Assembly: GCA_943735955.1 (NCBI GenBank)
Contig: OX030959.1
Span: 7,617,232-7,681,231, forward strand
Direction of reading: 5' to 3'
Length of the DNA stretch: 64,000 bases
Source: Piscicola geometra
Taxonomy: Eukaryota; Annelida; Clitellata; Hirudinida; Piscicolidae
Shown here: piece by piece, positions 9,637 to 21,712 of the stretch
Numbering within the stretch: the first letter of the stretch is position 1
Layout of the letters: each line of letters begins with the position of its first letter
The notes under the pieces: generated by a model
What the model was told of the DNA's origin: nothing
What the model saw: the letters and a program-made list of their open reading frames with translations, nothing else
Database searches by the model: none
Program-made: the position numbers and the translations under genes

Positions 9637-12600
9637 TCATAAAGCAGTCTCGACATACTCTATCAGTCCAACCGCAGTGGGACATTCAGGAGGGGAGCAT
9701 CTGTCCATCGACCATAAGATTGAACTTTCCAGCTGCGTGAGGATGAATGGCGGGTGAAAGATCGGATGAATAAAGGCGATTCCAAGGTCATTTCAAAATG
9801 AGAGAAAGTTAAAAACCTTATTATTCAGGTCAACATTCGTTACGTCATCCAAGTGACAATCCACATTAACTACGTCATAACATGAGATTACACCCTCTGT
9901 CACCAATGAAGTCAGTCCTAAGATATTCCAGAGTTCAGTATCGCTGAGAAGTAAGTTGCGTGATTTGAAAAGCACCAATGAGACGGCAGGATGGCTCGGC
10001 AGTTTGGTCAGTAAGCTTTGCAGTCTCTCCTTCTCTTCAGACAATGCCTGGGGATGGGGGCAGAGTTAATGGCAGATTCAGAACATTACAATTGAAATAG
10101 GTTTATTTATCGTAATCAATTGAAAACCATACATTAGTATCTGAGAGAACAAATATGACGGCATAAGTTCCGATGATTGGCTGTTGCTGGTCTGCAATTG
10201 GTCCATTGAAACTAGGAAGTACGGTGTTGATGACTCTCACATTATTGCAAGTGCTGAATATTTCAGTCTTGACGACACAGAGATCATCGTTTTCATCCTC
10301 ATCATCATCGTAAGAACAATCGCTATTTTTGTTGACTTTGGTTACGTAGCAGAGAAACTTTCTTTTCAGAAAGCTCAAAAAAGGTCTTTCTTCTTCACCA
10401 TAATCAACAGCACCACTAACACGACCACAACTACTTTCACCAACGCCATTAGTACCAGCAGCAGCAGCGTGACGAGGAAGATTGATGAGCAGCTTCCAGC
10501 TCAGATGCACCCCATTGAACCTCTCCAACAGACCACTTCTCAGCATCATGCTTGCCATGTCATACGGCCTTTCACACGTGCTGGAAATGTTTGTATGACT
10601 CTTGCCGTGGTGGAAGGGATTGCCAGTCGATAGGACCAACTTTTCGCTACTCTTTTTCTGGTACAAGCCTGGTGTTCATGTTTTACATACAAGCATAAAA
10701 AAACGCTTAACTAATCGGTCATTCATTCATCACTCATCTAACCTGGTGCATTTAAAATTGAGACTATTGCATCTGCATCTTGTGATCCCGATTCACTTTC
10801 AATTTTGAAATAATTATTGATTAATTTTTTTATTTTATCAAATATTATTTTATAAAATGTAAAAAAGTCTTAAAAATACGTTTTAATATTTTGTTTACAG
10901 TTGTATAGTTTATTGCAGAAAGTTTAAGATGTTAACAAAATTCCATGGAATGACTGTATGAATCATGCAATCCATGGATTTCCTTAATTATACAATATTA
11001 ATCCAATTCACTTTCAAACAGTAGAAGAAAAAAATGGTTTAGAATGCAATTTTTTAGTGTGACATAGTGACAGGTTTTTGTGAAGGTGCATGGTGAGAAT
11101 TATGGTGGCAGTGTAGAGATGTAGTTGGCAGTTTTATGTTGGAATTTAATGGCTAGATGTTCAAGCGTGTAGAGTGTTGTTGTGAAACAAAGAAGAATAC
11201 ACCTGAAATTGCCAGTGACCTCCTTCTCAATGAGAAGATGCAGGTCTCTATCCTTCATTAGAGGAACCTTGTTGAGAAGAGATGTCGAGGTTGTTGTTGC
11301 AGATTTGTCTTGTGTTTGCTTGCTAACATGTTCCATGTCGTTCTTGTTGTTGGCAGTCTGAACTGTAGCAGTTTTGTTATGTGTGGAGAAGACGGTGAGT
11401 AGTTTGCTGTTGCCTTTTCGCTGCTTTGAAGGGTTAGAAGAATCGGATGAAGAATTGCTGTAAGGGATCGTGTTGAATGATGATAAAAGACCTATTCTTT
11501 AAAAATATTCTCTTAACTCCACTTTCCATCATCTTCAACAATTGCATTAACACTTCTTATTTTCCTCTTCAGTGGAAATCCAGCATTATTCATCCCATCC
11601 CCAAAACTAAACATCCAACATCGCCTCAAGACTTTCGCCCCATTTCAGTCACCCTAATATTATCACGCCTTCTCGAAAAAATCATACTTTCTCAATATAT
11701 ATACCCTTGCTTCAATCACCCTTCAGTAATACCTATTCTTCAAGATCAATTCGCCTTTCACCCATCAGGTTCTCCCACTTCTGCCATAATTGCTATCACG
11801 TCTACCATCACTTCACTTCTCAAAACTAATAGTCATGTTCACCTTACTGCTCTTGACTTTACTAAAGCCTTTGACACTCTTGATCACCATACCCTCGCCT
11901 CCAATCTTGCACTTCTTCCTCTTGATGACAACATATATAACCTTCTCATTTCATTCCTTTCCAACCGATCACATTCCACCATTTATTTGAATCAACTTTC
12001 TAGTATCCTTCCCATCAACTCTAGCGTGGTTCAAGGCTCAGTTCTTGGTCCATCTACCTTTATAATCAACGCCTCTTCACTTCAACCCTATCACCCTTCT
12101 AATTATATTTTAAAATTCGCTGATGACACCTATCTCATTATTCCATCATCTAACACCCATACCATCCAATCAGAGCTTGACTCCCTTTCTAAGTGGGCCA
12201 AGCTCAGTAATCTCTCACTTAACCTCAAAAAATCATTTGAACTCATAGTCCACAATAGTTATAAACGCATCACACCACCAGCTTTACATCCTTCCATTCA
12301 ACGCACGTACAAACTAACTATCTTAGGTATCACATTCACTGACACCCTTAACATTTCACCACACATAGATCACATTATCAATAAATGCTTTCAAACTTTT
12401 CATGCCATCAAAACAATCCGTTCCCATGGACTCTTTGGTGCCAAACTCATTGACATCACTGAGTCCCTTATCATCTCTCACCTTAAGTATGCAGCTCCTT
12501 CTTGGTCTGGTTTTGCTAATCAGCCACACATTAAGCAACTCCAGTCCCTAATTAATAAACTCATTAGACTTAACTACCTTCCCTCTCTCTACCCATCTAT

Positions 12601-13311
12601 CACTTCCATGTTTACCACTTTAGACACTAAACTATTTTTTAGAAAATCTACTAACTCTGACCATGTTCTTCACCATATCTTACCCCCCCCCTTAAAAAAT
12701 CTACTCATAACTTAAGACCCCGAAAACACAATTTTTATACCCCTATATATACTACACTTGAAATTAAAACATTCCTCCCTCGTCTTCTTAAACATCACAT
12801 TCTATAATTTACATTTATATTTATATTATCATCTCTGATTCTTATTATTTATTTATCTACTTAATTATTACCATATTCACCATATCCTTTGTCTTGTAGT
12901 ATTTTTTCAAACCATTATCATTAGCATCAGTATCCTATAATTATCTACTATTATCTTGTATCTTATGCAACAATGTTGCATTGCAACATGTAACATGGCC
13001 TGCGTCTGTCAAACCGTGATCAATAAAGACTATTTTTAAAAAAAGCTACTTAACCTCAAACGCCCAACAAAGAAAACAGCCCACCATTTGGAATTTTTGA
13101 GAATCTTGGGCACTGTGGAAAACTTGCCATTCTCAATACCTCCATTTTGGAGACAGTAGTATCTTGCAAACAACTCCAAGCACTTTTCAAGAAAGTTGTT
13201 TTTTGTAGTTTCAGGATGAACGAGAATGAACTTGGAAACATTCCGACAAAAACAATTCGCCATTATCCTCGCATGCTTGTCGCAAAACTCATCCCAGGTG
13301 TCCGACAACAT
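9637..13311 (-). CDS. GANP/MCM3AP-domain protein, copy B
   Basis: Same six-exon structure as copy A: 13311-13055, about 11469 or 11457 down to 11203, 10795-10743, 10668-10133, 10047-9817 and 9732-9637. The acceptor used for exon 2 in copy A (aacag) has become aacac here. The next AG, 12 bases downstream, keeps the phase and would delete four residues. A 1.5-kb LINE fragment sits in intron 1. Asp and Ala runs in exon 4 differ from copy A by whole codons only (one Asp fewer, one Ala more). It may still be expressed but is less intact than A or D. Confidence 0.5.
11513..13042 (+). mobile_element. 5'-truncated non-LTR retrotransposon (LINE), reverse transcriptase open
   Basis: The open frame covering 11,477-12,715 is reverse transcriptase once the host-derived first dozen codons are removed. 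It has DFRPISVTLILSRLLEKII, LTALDFTKAFDTLDHHTL, SVVQGSVLGPSTF and the catalytic FADDTYLI block, followed by the KLSNLSLNLKKS thumb region. The endonuclease is missing. The 3' end has a polyadenylation signal (caataaa, about 13,020) and an A-rich tail. Unit C preserves the empty site (tattctcttaagctacttaa), so the borders are exact. Frame integrity implies recent insertion. Class is probably CR1/Jockey-like. Confidence 0.85.
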
Positions 13312-13857
13312 TTTAATTTAATAAACTTTATTACATAAAGTGACTTTATTAAAGTTCCTTTTATTTGGCCGTGCACACTCTTTTACAAAGTTTATGTTCT
13401 AAATTAGCTACAATTTTAAATAGTTAAACTTGCAAGTGATTTATTAAGCTTCAATTAAAACACTTTAAATTTTAACTTTTCATTTATTCACATTTATGAA
13501 ATTATTTTGATTATAGCGCAAAATTATCTTTATTATCGCTATTAAAAAAGTTTAAAATATTAAAGTTTGGAGTAAGCGTTAATATTAATTATTTTATTAT
13601 TATAATAAAAAGAATAATGCGTACTTATAATACACCAAGGCACGCAACTGAGGCAATAAATCATCCAATCAAATAGATTTCTATAGAGCTCTTTATACAA
13701 ATTCAAGAGCTCTCGTAAATGAATTTGTTAAACAGATATGTCTTCAGATCCTTACGAAAAGTAAATAATGATTTAGAAGTAGTTAAATGAGGGGGTAATG
13801 AGTTCCAAATATATGGACCTGCAAAATGGAAAGAACGTTTAGCAAAAGAGTTATTAA

Positions 13858-14041
13858 TGGAAGAGATGAAGTTGGCTTAGATGGTAAGTCGTTAGACCTG
13901 CAACTTAAAGGTCGCCAGTTCAAATCCCTGTACAGCCAACCGTGAGCTATCATATACCTAGTGTATATGATGCGGTGTTTCACGACTTATGTCGTGTGAG
14001 TGGCGCTTCAGTTGCGTGCCCGGGCGCTATACAAAACTGAC
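13858..14041 (+). mobile_element. tRNA-derived SINE with target-site duplication
   Basis: The head contains a polymerase III promoter-like pair: an A-box region (gttggcttagatggtaag) and a B-box-like ggtcgccagttcaaatccc. The body is followed by the tail gggcgctatacaaaac, which resembles the LINE 3' tails in this window. It is flanked by the direct repeat ttattaatg at about 13,849 and 14,045. Inserted into the LINE, which continues on both sides. Confidence 0.7.
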
Positions 14042-15072
14042 ATTTTTATTAATGATTTTGAGTGGATGATCTTAAATTATTTCTATGATGGTGAGTTATT
14101 AATGATTTGAGGTATATTGGGGATACTGGGGAGTTTTTTAATTTAAACATAAAAACACAGATTTTAAATATAATCCTAAATTTGATGGGGGGCCAATGTT
14201 ATAAGATGAGAGATGGTGTAATGTGGTGATAAATAGGAGTACGGCTAATGACTCTAGCTGCATAATTAAATACTTTATTTAATAGTTTTAAAGTAGATTC
14301 AGGTAAATTATAATAGAGTGAGTTACAATAGTCAATTCGAGATAAAACAAGTGCAGAGACTAACATCTTTAAAGAAGGGTCATCTAAGTAAGGTAATAAT
14401 TGTCTGATACGTCTGAGATGAAAATAGCAAGATTTAGTGACTGATAGAATTTGGTTTGATAAGGTTAATTTTGAGTCGAAAATAAATCCTAAGCTACGAA
14501 TATGATTAGATGGAACAATAGTATGAGTGGAAAAATTACATGAACCATTAATTAGTTTACCATTTTTATCAAAAAATATAAGTTCAAACTTTAGTGGATT
14601 CAATTTTAAAGACATTGAGCTAGACCAGTTTTCAATAGATAATAGACATGAAGATATAGACGACATAACAGTATTATATGATGATGTATCGAAGCTGACA
14701 TATAACTGCGAATGGTCAGCATAGGTTAGGGAGTTGAGAGAATGAGAGGAAATGATAGAAGATACTTCAGAGACGTATAGAATAAAGAACAAAGGACCAA
14801 GAATAGAACCTTGAGGAACACCATATGGGTAAGTAGATGGGGTAGAGGTACAGTGATTTAAAGAAACATAAACAGATCTATTAGATAAATATGACTTAAT
14901 CCATAAAAACGAGGAATCCTTAATATTGAACTTATTTTTTAGTAATAGTAGTAATAATGAGGGGTCTACAGTATCAAAAGCAGCCGAATAATTTAAGCAA
15001 ACAAGTACAGAAGATTTTTTATTATCAAAGGCGTGAATAAGGTCATTATAGAGTTTTAAGAGGGACGATTCA

Positions 15073-17864
15073 CAGCATGGGCGGCGATCCTGGGGGGGTC
15101 CTGGGATCAGGACCCCCCCACTTTTTTTCAATTTTTGTATTCAAAAATTTCTATTTGGATATGAGCATAATCGTCAACCATGGCATAAAAGTGAATGTTT
15201 ATACAATAATACATTGTGAGTATGTGTAGTTATAGTGATAGCTGTCTGAAACAAAAATATTCTTTTCTTACTTAAATACTCCTTCACCTAGTTTTTTTTA
15301 TCTTTTAAAAATACACTTCTCTCAACTATAATTTTAATACGAGCCTAATCGTCAACCATGGGATAAAAAAATGCTAATACAGTAATACATTGTGAGTATG
15401 TATGAGCAGGAATGCTAGGGGGGTCCTGGGGTCTATCTTAACATGGACCCTTCTCAGTTTTACAAATACAATAATTTCTCAACTCCTATCTTAATACAAG
15501 CATAATCGTCAACCATAACATGAAAGAGAATTTTTGTTCAGTAATATATTATTTCAATTTTCGCAAGCAGACATTCAGAATGCTTTTTAGAAAATTTCGC
15601 AAGCAGACAGATTTACATTTTTATTAAAAAAATCATTCATATTGTGCTACTTATTTTGCATGGGCGATATTCATAGGGGGATTCTGAGGTCCACTTCAAT
15701 ATCGATCTTTTCTATTTTTTAAATGAACCAAGGTTAATGAATTTCAAAAGGCTTCGAACATTAACTAAAGTTGTAGTTAAATCAAACTACAAGTTTCATA
15801 TCGCATAACTGCCAAAAAGAAATGCTGAGGCTTTTAACTCATTCTATCGTTAGAAACACAGTGTGCACTGTTAATGCCGAATCAAGCCAGTTTGGTGTTG
15901 TGGTTGACGCCACACAAGGCTGCAATGGGTTAGAGCAGGAATCGATATGCATTCGTTTTTTTGATGAAGCTCTGAATGTTAATGAACAGTTCATTGGTTT
16001 ATTCAGCCCCCCCCCCAGATACGGTCAGAAAAACATTATCTGCTGTAGTAAAAGATTTTCTGATCAGAATTATGCTACCAATAGAAAAACTAAGCGCTGC
16101 TAACATGAACGGCCGATATAATGGTTGTCAGGCTATTATCAGGAGTGAGCATCCGCTTGCATTTTTTTCCGACTGTTCTGCACACTGTGCAAATCTTTTG
16201 CCCAGCCCACAGCTGCCGCAAATCCCTTTGTGAGCAATTCACTTCAGTTTGTCCAAGAGTAAGGTGCTTTTTACAATCGTTAAGAGAAGGTCAAGAAGCA
16301 GTTTATTGATGTTTTAGTGTCTCTTTTAATTGCCTTTCCTGATGAGCCACTGAATAAAAAGTATAATGTAAAACTTCTTTGTCCTACAAAATGACTGACC
16401 AGAGTTTCTACAGTGTCTTCTGTGCTTAAACATTATGAAGTGGTACTTGTTAGCTTGCTTCCAGTGGTACTGCTGATGAAACAGCTGAACGGCTTGAGAC
16501 CTTTTTTTAACAGGGCACTACTGCACTGGTCCTTAAGGTAGTTGTTTTGGTGTTTTCACTTCTGGAACAGTTAAACAAGTCGTTGCAATCAGCAAGTGCC
16601 AAGGTCAGTGGAATGGTTGCAGCGACTGATTCAGTTGTGCAAAAACTACGTCGCCGACGGTCATATGAACAGTTTAACGTCATTTTCAGAGATGTCAACA
16701 GTATGGTTTTGGCATATGATCTCGAGCCGATTGCTGTACCTCGGGTGCGAAAGCCTCCACAAAAGTATTGTGGGTTGGGCCCAGCTTAAATAGCAACAAC
16801 ACGAGAGGAAAATTATCGAGCAGCATATTACGCTGTCATAGACATTGCAATCATGCAACTCACAGAAAGGTTCGATCGAGATTTTCCTGGTTTGCGTTCA
16901 CACTTGCTGCTGGAGACAATGTTGCTGACTGGTTAAGTGAACCATGATATTTGCAAGCAGTATCGTGAGTTAAATGAAACTGGTCTTTGTTCACAGTTAA
17001 CTATGTTTAAAGACCAAAATGAACTTTAGCACCAACGAAAAAAATAATGCAAGCTATGATCACGGAAGCCAGACATTTGTTTTCTTAGGTTGAAAGATTG
17101 ATCAGGTTGATGCTTGTGTGTCCAACAGCGTTATGTACTGCAGAAAGATCTTTTAGTGCTTTGCGGCGTCTTAAGACTTGCTTGCGTGCACCTATGACAC
17201 AGCCTCGCTTGAATTCACTGGCCCTTTGTCATGCACATCAGGATATACTTGACAGTCTGGATTTGAAAAGACTAGCAGAAGAATTTGCTAGTCGGTCAGA
17301 CATTCGGAAGGGTCTTTTTGGAAATTGGAGTAAACGAGCTGTGGGGAGAGGGCAGAAGGACAGGCAGAGAGGGTATTTTATGTTATCTAAATGGTCCACA
17401 GTGTATATTTAGATTCTAAATATACATTCTAAATTTAAATGTGGGCCAAAAAAATCTCCCAATGTATATTTGTTTATAACTTTGGCAAATTCAAATCTAT
17501 TTGTAATTTTGTTAAACTATTGTACTCAGAAAGGAATGGAAAACAAGATGTTATAACATTTATTTGATGGGTTGATGGCTAGTTGTAATTGAATTTATAT
17601 AGATGACAAATAATAAAAGGTACTAAAATCGCTATTGTTTTTTTTCAAATCGCTCATAGTGGCAATAGAAAAGTATTTTTATTGAGTATCAAACTTTTTT
17701 TAATGTTTGGTGATACAAACATTAATAGTTAAAACAAAATAATTTGCACTACAGTAAACAATACTAAATAGTATTTCTTTTACTGTATTGGCCGATACCG
17801 GTTCTTTGATTCCAATCCTGGGGAGGACCCCCCCCCCCAAGATTTTCCGCAGATCGCCGCCCCT
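15073..17864 (+). mobile_element. Decayed hAT transposon inserted in the LINE
   Basis: Both ends carry the inverted motif ggcggcgatc (15,080 onward and the complement at 17,852-17,862). The six-base repeat gattca flanks the element, and the flanking LINE frame joins across it. Frames inside encode hAT pieces on the plus strand: FGVVVDATQGCNGLEQESIC with ICIRFFDEALN (about 15,880-15,990), NMNGRYNGCQAIIRSEHPLA and SAHCANLL (about 16,100-16,205), and the C-terminal dimerisation block CPTALCTAERSFSALRRLKT (17,122 onward). Stops and frameshifts separate them. It resembles the ZMYM/TTF-type hAT group. C/G homopolymers next to both ends are unusual. Confidence 0.8.
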
Positions 17865-18117
17865 GATTCAAAGTTATGACCTAAACGAAAACCAGATTGT
17901 AAATAAGGGATAAGGGAGTTAACATTTAAATATGAGTAGATTTGTTGATAAACTACTTTTTCTATTATTTTAGATATTAATGATAGATTAGAAATAGGTC
18001 TATAGTTAGAAATTTGAGTAGGGTCTAATGAATTATTTTTTAGAGTAGGTATGATAACAGAAGCTTTATATAAAGTCGGAAATTTAGATGTAGAGAGAGA
18101 CAGATTAACAATGAAAA

Positions 18118-18262
18118 GCGCCACTCACACGACGTGAAACACAGCATCAATACACTCGGTATATGATAGTTCACGGTTGGCTGAATAGGGATTCGAACTG
18201 GCGACCTTTAAGTTGTAGGTCTAACGACTTTACTATCTAAGCCAACTTGCTCACCAATTTCT
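18118..18262 (-). mobile_element. Second tRNA-derived SINE (3'-truncated)
   Basis: On the minus strand it matches the SINE at 13,858: gttggcttagatagtaaa, then the B-box-like ggtcgccagttcgaatccc, then cacgtcgtgtgagtggcgc. It stops there, where the LINE reading frame begins. I found no convincing target-site duplication. Confidence 0.65.
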
Positions 18263-18409
18263 TTTTCATTATGTAAAAAAATTTCTATTTAAAAGATATC
18301 AGTGTTTCATGCATGTATTAGTGCCCTATGCAAATACTATTACCTCTAATTATATATATATATATAGTATTGAGATCTATAAAATGGCGCTATATAAATA
18401 CTCTGAGAG

Positions 18410-18533
<124 letters not shown>

Positions 18534-19030
18534 TATACGCCTATTAAATACTTGTGTGAATTCGGTAGTGTATAAACTGCAGAATAAAGAAAACTCAAAG
18601 GTGCGGATGCAAATGTCTAAATCGATTAATTGTTTTGTAGAATGTCAGTTTATATCTTTTTATAGAGACAACATCAATTTAGGGCTATGGTTTTAAATTT
18701 TTATTTTTAAAAAAATTCACTTTATAAAGAAATGATTTAAATTCAAATGAAAAGTCTATAAAAGTCAAGTCATTTCTTATATTCAAATGAAAAGTCTATA
18801 AAAATAAAGTCATTTTTTAAAAGATTTAAGGGATGAGTTGACTGCACTCCATTAATTACTGCTCATCGATCTGTTAAGGTTGAATTATTAGTAATTAATG
18901 AACCATCGAAATGTATCTAAAAAATCAAGTGGATTAAAATGTAAAAATGAGCTTACAATAAATAGGTTCTCCAATCTGCTCTTGCTGCCGCTTTTTTCTG
19001 CGCTTATTCACAGTTTTGCACACGTTTTTG

Positions 19031-21660
19031 TTACTTTTTCCTGCCCTGGAAAACTGGTTGGTATGGTACAGTCAAAATAGACTTTTACAAAAAAAGATCT
19101 TAACGAAAATAATTCTTAAAACCATGAATTCGGGATGATTAAAAGTCATTGATAACATACTCAAGATACAATGTGTAGCCCAAGACAAACTGATAGCGTT
19201 TATGAGACTACAAAAATTTTAATTTACAACTTTTATTTTGATATAATTTTATTATTTATTTCACTCTCTTAAGCAGTTATTAAAAAAAATCATTTTACTT
19301 TATTGCAATTTTATTTATTAACCAATCATATGATTAATAAAAAAATAAGCTTACAGTGAAGAAGTTCCCTGTTGGGTTTTGCCGCCTCATTTTTTTCCTG
19401 TAGCTATACAACATTTGGCACAAGTTTATTTTACTTTTTTTTGTACAGGAAGCCTGGTCGTTACATGGAATAAGTTCAACCACTTTATCAACAATTTGTG
19501 CAGCCGTTTCGGTAAAATTCCTGCTAGCTTCTATTTTCAACTGCATGTGAAAATGAAGCTCATATTCATTCTAGTTTGAAAGTTGGAATCATAAAGATTA
19601 AATCTTTTGAATTTGTAAACTATATAGTATGAATAGTACTCATATTTATTTACCTGTTTGGTTTGAAGAACTTTAGTCAATGCATCCGGTTCAGCTGGAT
19701 GACAATGAAGCAAACTATTTCTCTTGCAAATTGATCCATTTTGTGATACTCCGGCAGGACACCTATGGACACTGCACCGCCATTGTATACCACCTAATTT
19801 ATAGATTCTTTGTTTAGTGTATTTGTAGCCTTTGTTTGAGACCATCAAGTGTCCTTCCTTATATGAACCATTTTCAACAATGGTGCAGACTTCTTCTTTT
19901 CCAAGATCATTGCCAGGCTCCTCAACATCGCTGACTGTCCTGATCAAAAATTATTAAAATGTTTAATATTTCGTTTAACTTCGATTTAAACTTATAATCT
20001 TTGAACCGCTCTAATTTTATAGTATGAAGAAATGTATATGCCATGAAGTTGATAAGTTTTCAGCTTACGATTCGGAATCTTCATTGCCCGATTCAGCATC
20101 GCTGATTGTTCTGATCGTATTCGAAGTAACTAGATTTTATTTGGCTATACTTGCTCAATGTTCCAATATTGGAACATCAAGATAAACAATTAACAGAAAA
20201 TTAAATAACCAGTAAATCTTCTATTTTTAAATTGTCATTTGTTTATGAATGAGTTAGCTACAATATGGTTTTAATAGTTTTTTGATTATCTTAAAATTAT
20301 ATTATTAGTATTTTTTTTATAATTTAAAGAAGGGAAAAAATATTTTCAAAATATGGCTAAAAGAATATAATTAATAAAATTTTCAAAATTCTGTATTTTG
20401 TTTTTGTGTGATTATTATTAACTTATCTTTCCTTTATACAATTGAACTTTTCTCATCAATTTCAAATTTATTTATCATGAATTTTAAACAAATTATGAAT
20501 GTTCCATTATTGGTGTCAAGTTTTTAATTTTTTTTATTCGTTGTGCAAAAATAGATAAATTTCAAAAGTAAGACCTCTGACTGTTTTTCTATTTAAAGAA
20601 TTATAGAAAATGCTTTCTTGAAAGCCTCAGTGTTGATGAAAGAAAGGCAGTATACAATGTATACTGTATACATTATAGATAATGGTGCGAGAATATTTGT
20701 GAGAGAAGCCAATAAGATTAGGAATCAAGTTTCGGTGTCTTCGCAACCGTCTTGGTTATTCAACTCAATATGAACCCTACCAGACACCAACAGGTCCAGT
20801 ATATGACAAAGAGTTTGGTCTTGGTGCCAGCGTTATTTTGATTTTAGTTTCGAAACTAAAGATTTGTAATGTTTTAAGATTTATAGTATAAATAATAAAA
20901 TGTTTTTAAAACTAATAACAATTTTATTCATTAATTGGATAATATTCAGGAAACACACTGATCAAAAATCCACACAATTCACTTTTTCCAATCCATTAAT
21001 TTCCAGTACGGGGGTCTTCTTCATCAGGAATTATTCTTTAAACTTATTTAGAAAAACTTTAAAATGCTTCTTAACCATAACAGTTAGCAATGCCACTTAA
21101 TTCTCATAATTTTTTCCCTTTTCAATTGCTTCTGAAAATGCTAAAAGCAGAACATCTTTTTCTCCGTGCTGGTCAGCCACTCAACAATCTCCTGCTGAAA
21201 TGCACAGTCGTCATCTAGGAGACGGAACAAGTTGGTACTCATTCATCGCACTGACAGATTCAATTCCTCGAGGATACCGAAAATACTTTAAAGGTGTGCA
21301 CAAGGTAAATGTTTTAGGAACTAAAAACATCCAACAAAGCAGGTATTCGTGCCTTTACGTAGCCTTGATTTTTTTCAGAAAACAAATAGACGAGTAAGGA
21401 CCTTTCCACGAGAAAGCCGGATAATGTTTTCTAATTTTACAACATTATTAATGACATCGTGGACTTTATTTTTTTGCTACCAGAGTCCCTTAGTAAAGTA
21501 ATGAGCAGACTTGGAGTATTTATAGCAAACAGAAGATGCGCCGCATAATACGAATGTTTCTTGAACATAGTGTTTACGGTATTAGTTTTGAACTTACTTG
21601 TCAGGATCTTCGGAATCAGTCTCGTTGGTTACGATAGCAGTGTTGTTGACTACGAAAGCA
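19031..21660 (-). CDS. FLYWCH zinc-finger gene, second copy (units C to B), internally deleted
   Basis: Exons equivalent to the first copy: 21660-21598 (acidic), 20110-20069 (T-I-S-D-V-E), 19939-19654 (FLYWCH, one Glu codon fewer), 19540-19355 and a short final exon near 19,045-19,031. The exon equivalent to 8423-8373 is missing, because the junction between units B and C (about 20,849-20,938) removes it. As all these acidic exons are phase 2 on both sides, its loss does not break the frame. Finger residues (W, C, C, H-x-H) are intact, with small changes such as VYRC to VHRC. Confidence 0.45.
20849..20938. other. Junction between units B and C
   Basis: Unit B stops matching A at a position equivalent to about 7,480, and unit C starts at the equivalent of about 430. 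The 90 bases between them (atttgtaatgttttaagatt onward) are AT-rich and unlike either. About 1.4 kb of the unit is therefore missing here. Confidence 0.6.
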
Positions 21661-21712
21661 CTGAAAGAATAAGTTAATTGCCATGAGTTTTGATGTCTGC
21701 TTTTGACATATG

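Larger units (their letters stand above)
13690..18117 (-). mobile_element. Second LINE, split by a SINE and a hAT transposon
   Basis: On the minus strand the reverse transcriptase runs from 18,117 (FIVNLSLSTSKFPTLYKASV, then NYRPISNLSLISKIIEKVV and QSGFRLGHNFES) to 17,870. It resumes at about 15,066 (SSLLKLYNDLIHAFD, YSAAFDTVD, YGVPQGSILGPLFFILYVSE, LTYADHSQLYVSF) and continues to 14,042. It ends after the SINE at about 13,860-13,690 (SFAKRSFHFAGPYIWNSLPP, LKTYLF). Joining across the hAT gap restores the frame. The catalytic box is YADH instead of F/YADD and there are other lesions, so it is dead. CR1/L2-like. Confidence 0.75.

Noticed and set aside
13870..13960. Possible tRNA gene (B-box-like sequence)
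   Set aside because: It has no closed cloverleaf with a paired acceptor stem that I can draw and is fused to a shared retroelement tail with a target-site duplication, so it is a SINE head.
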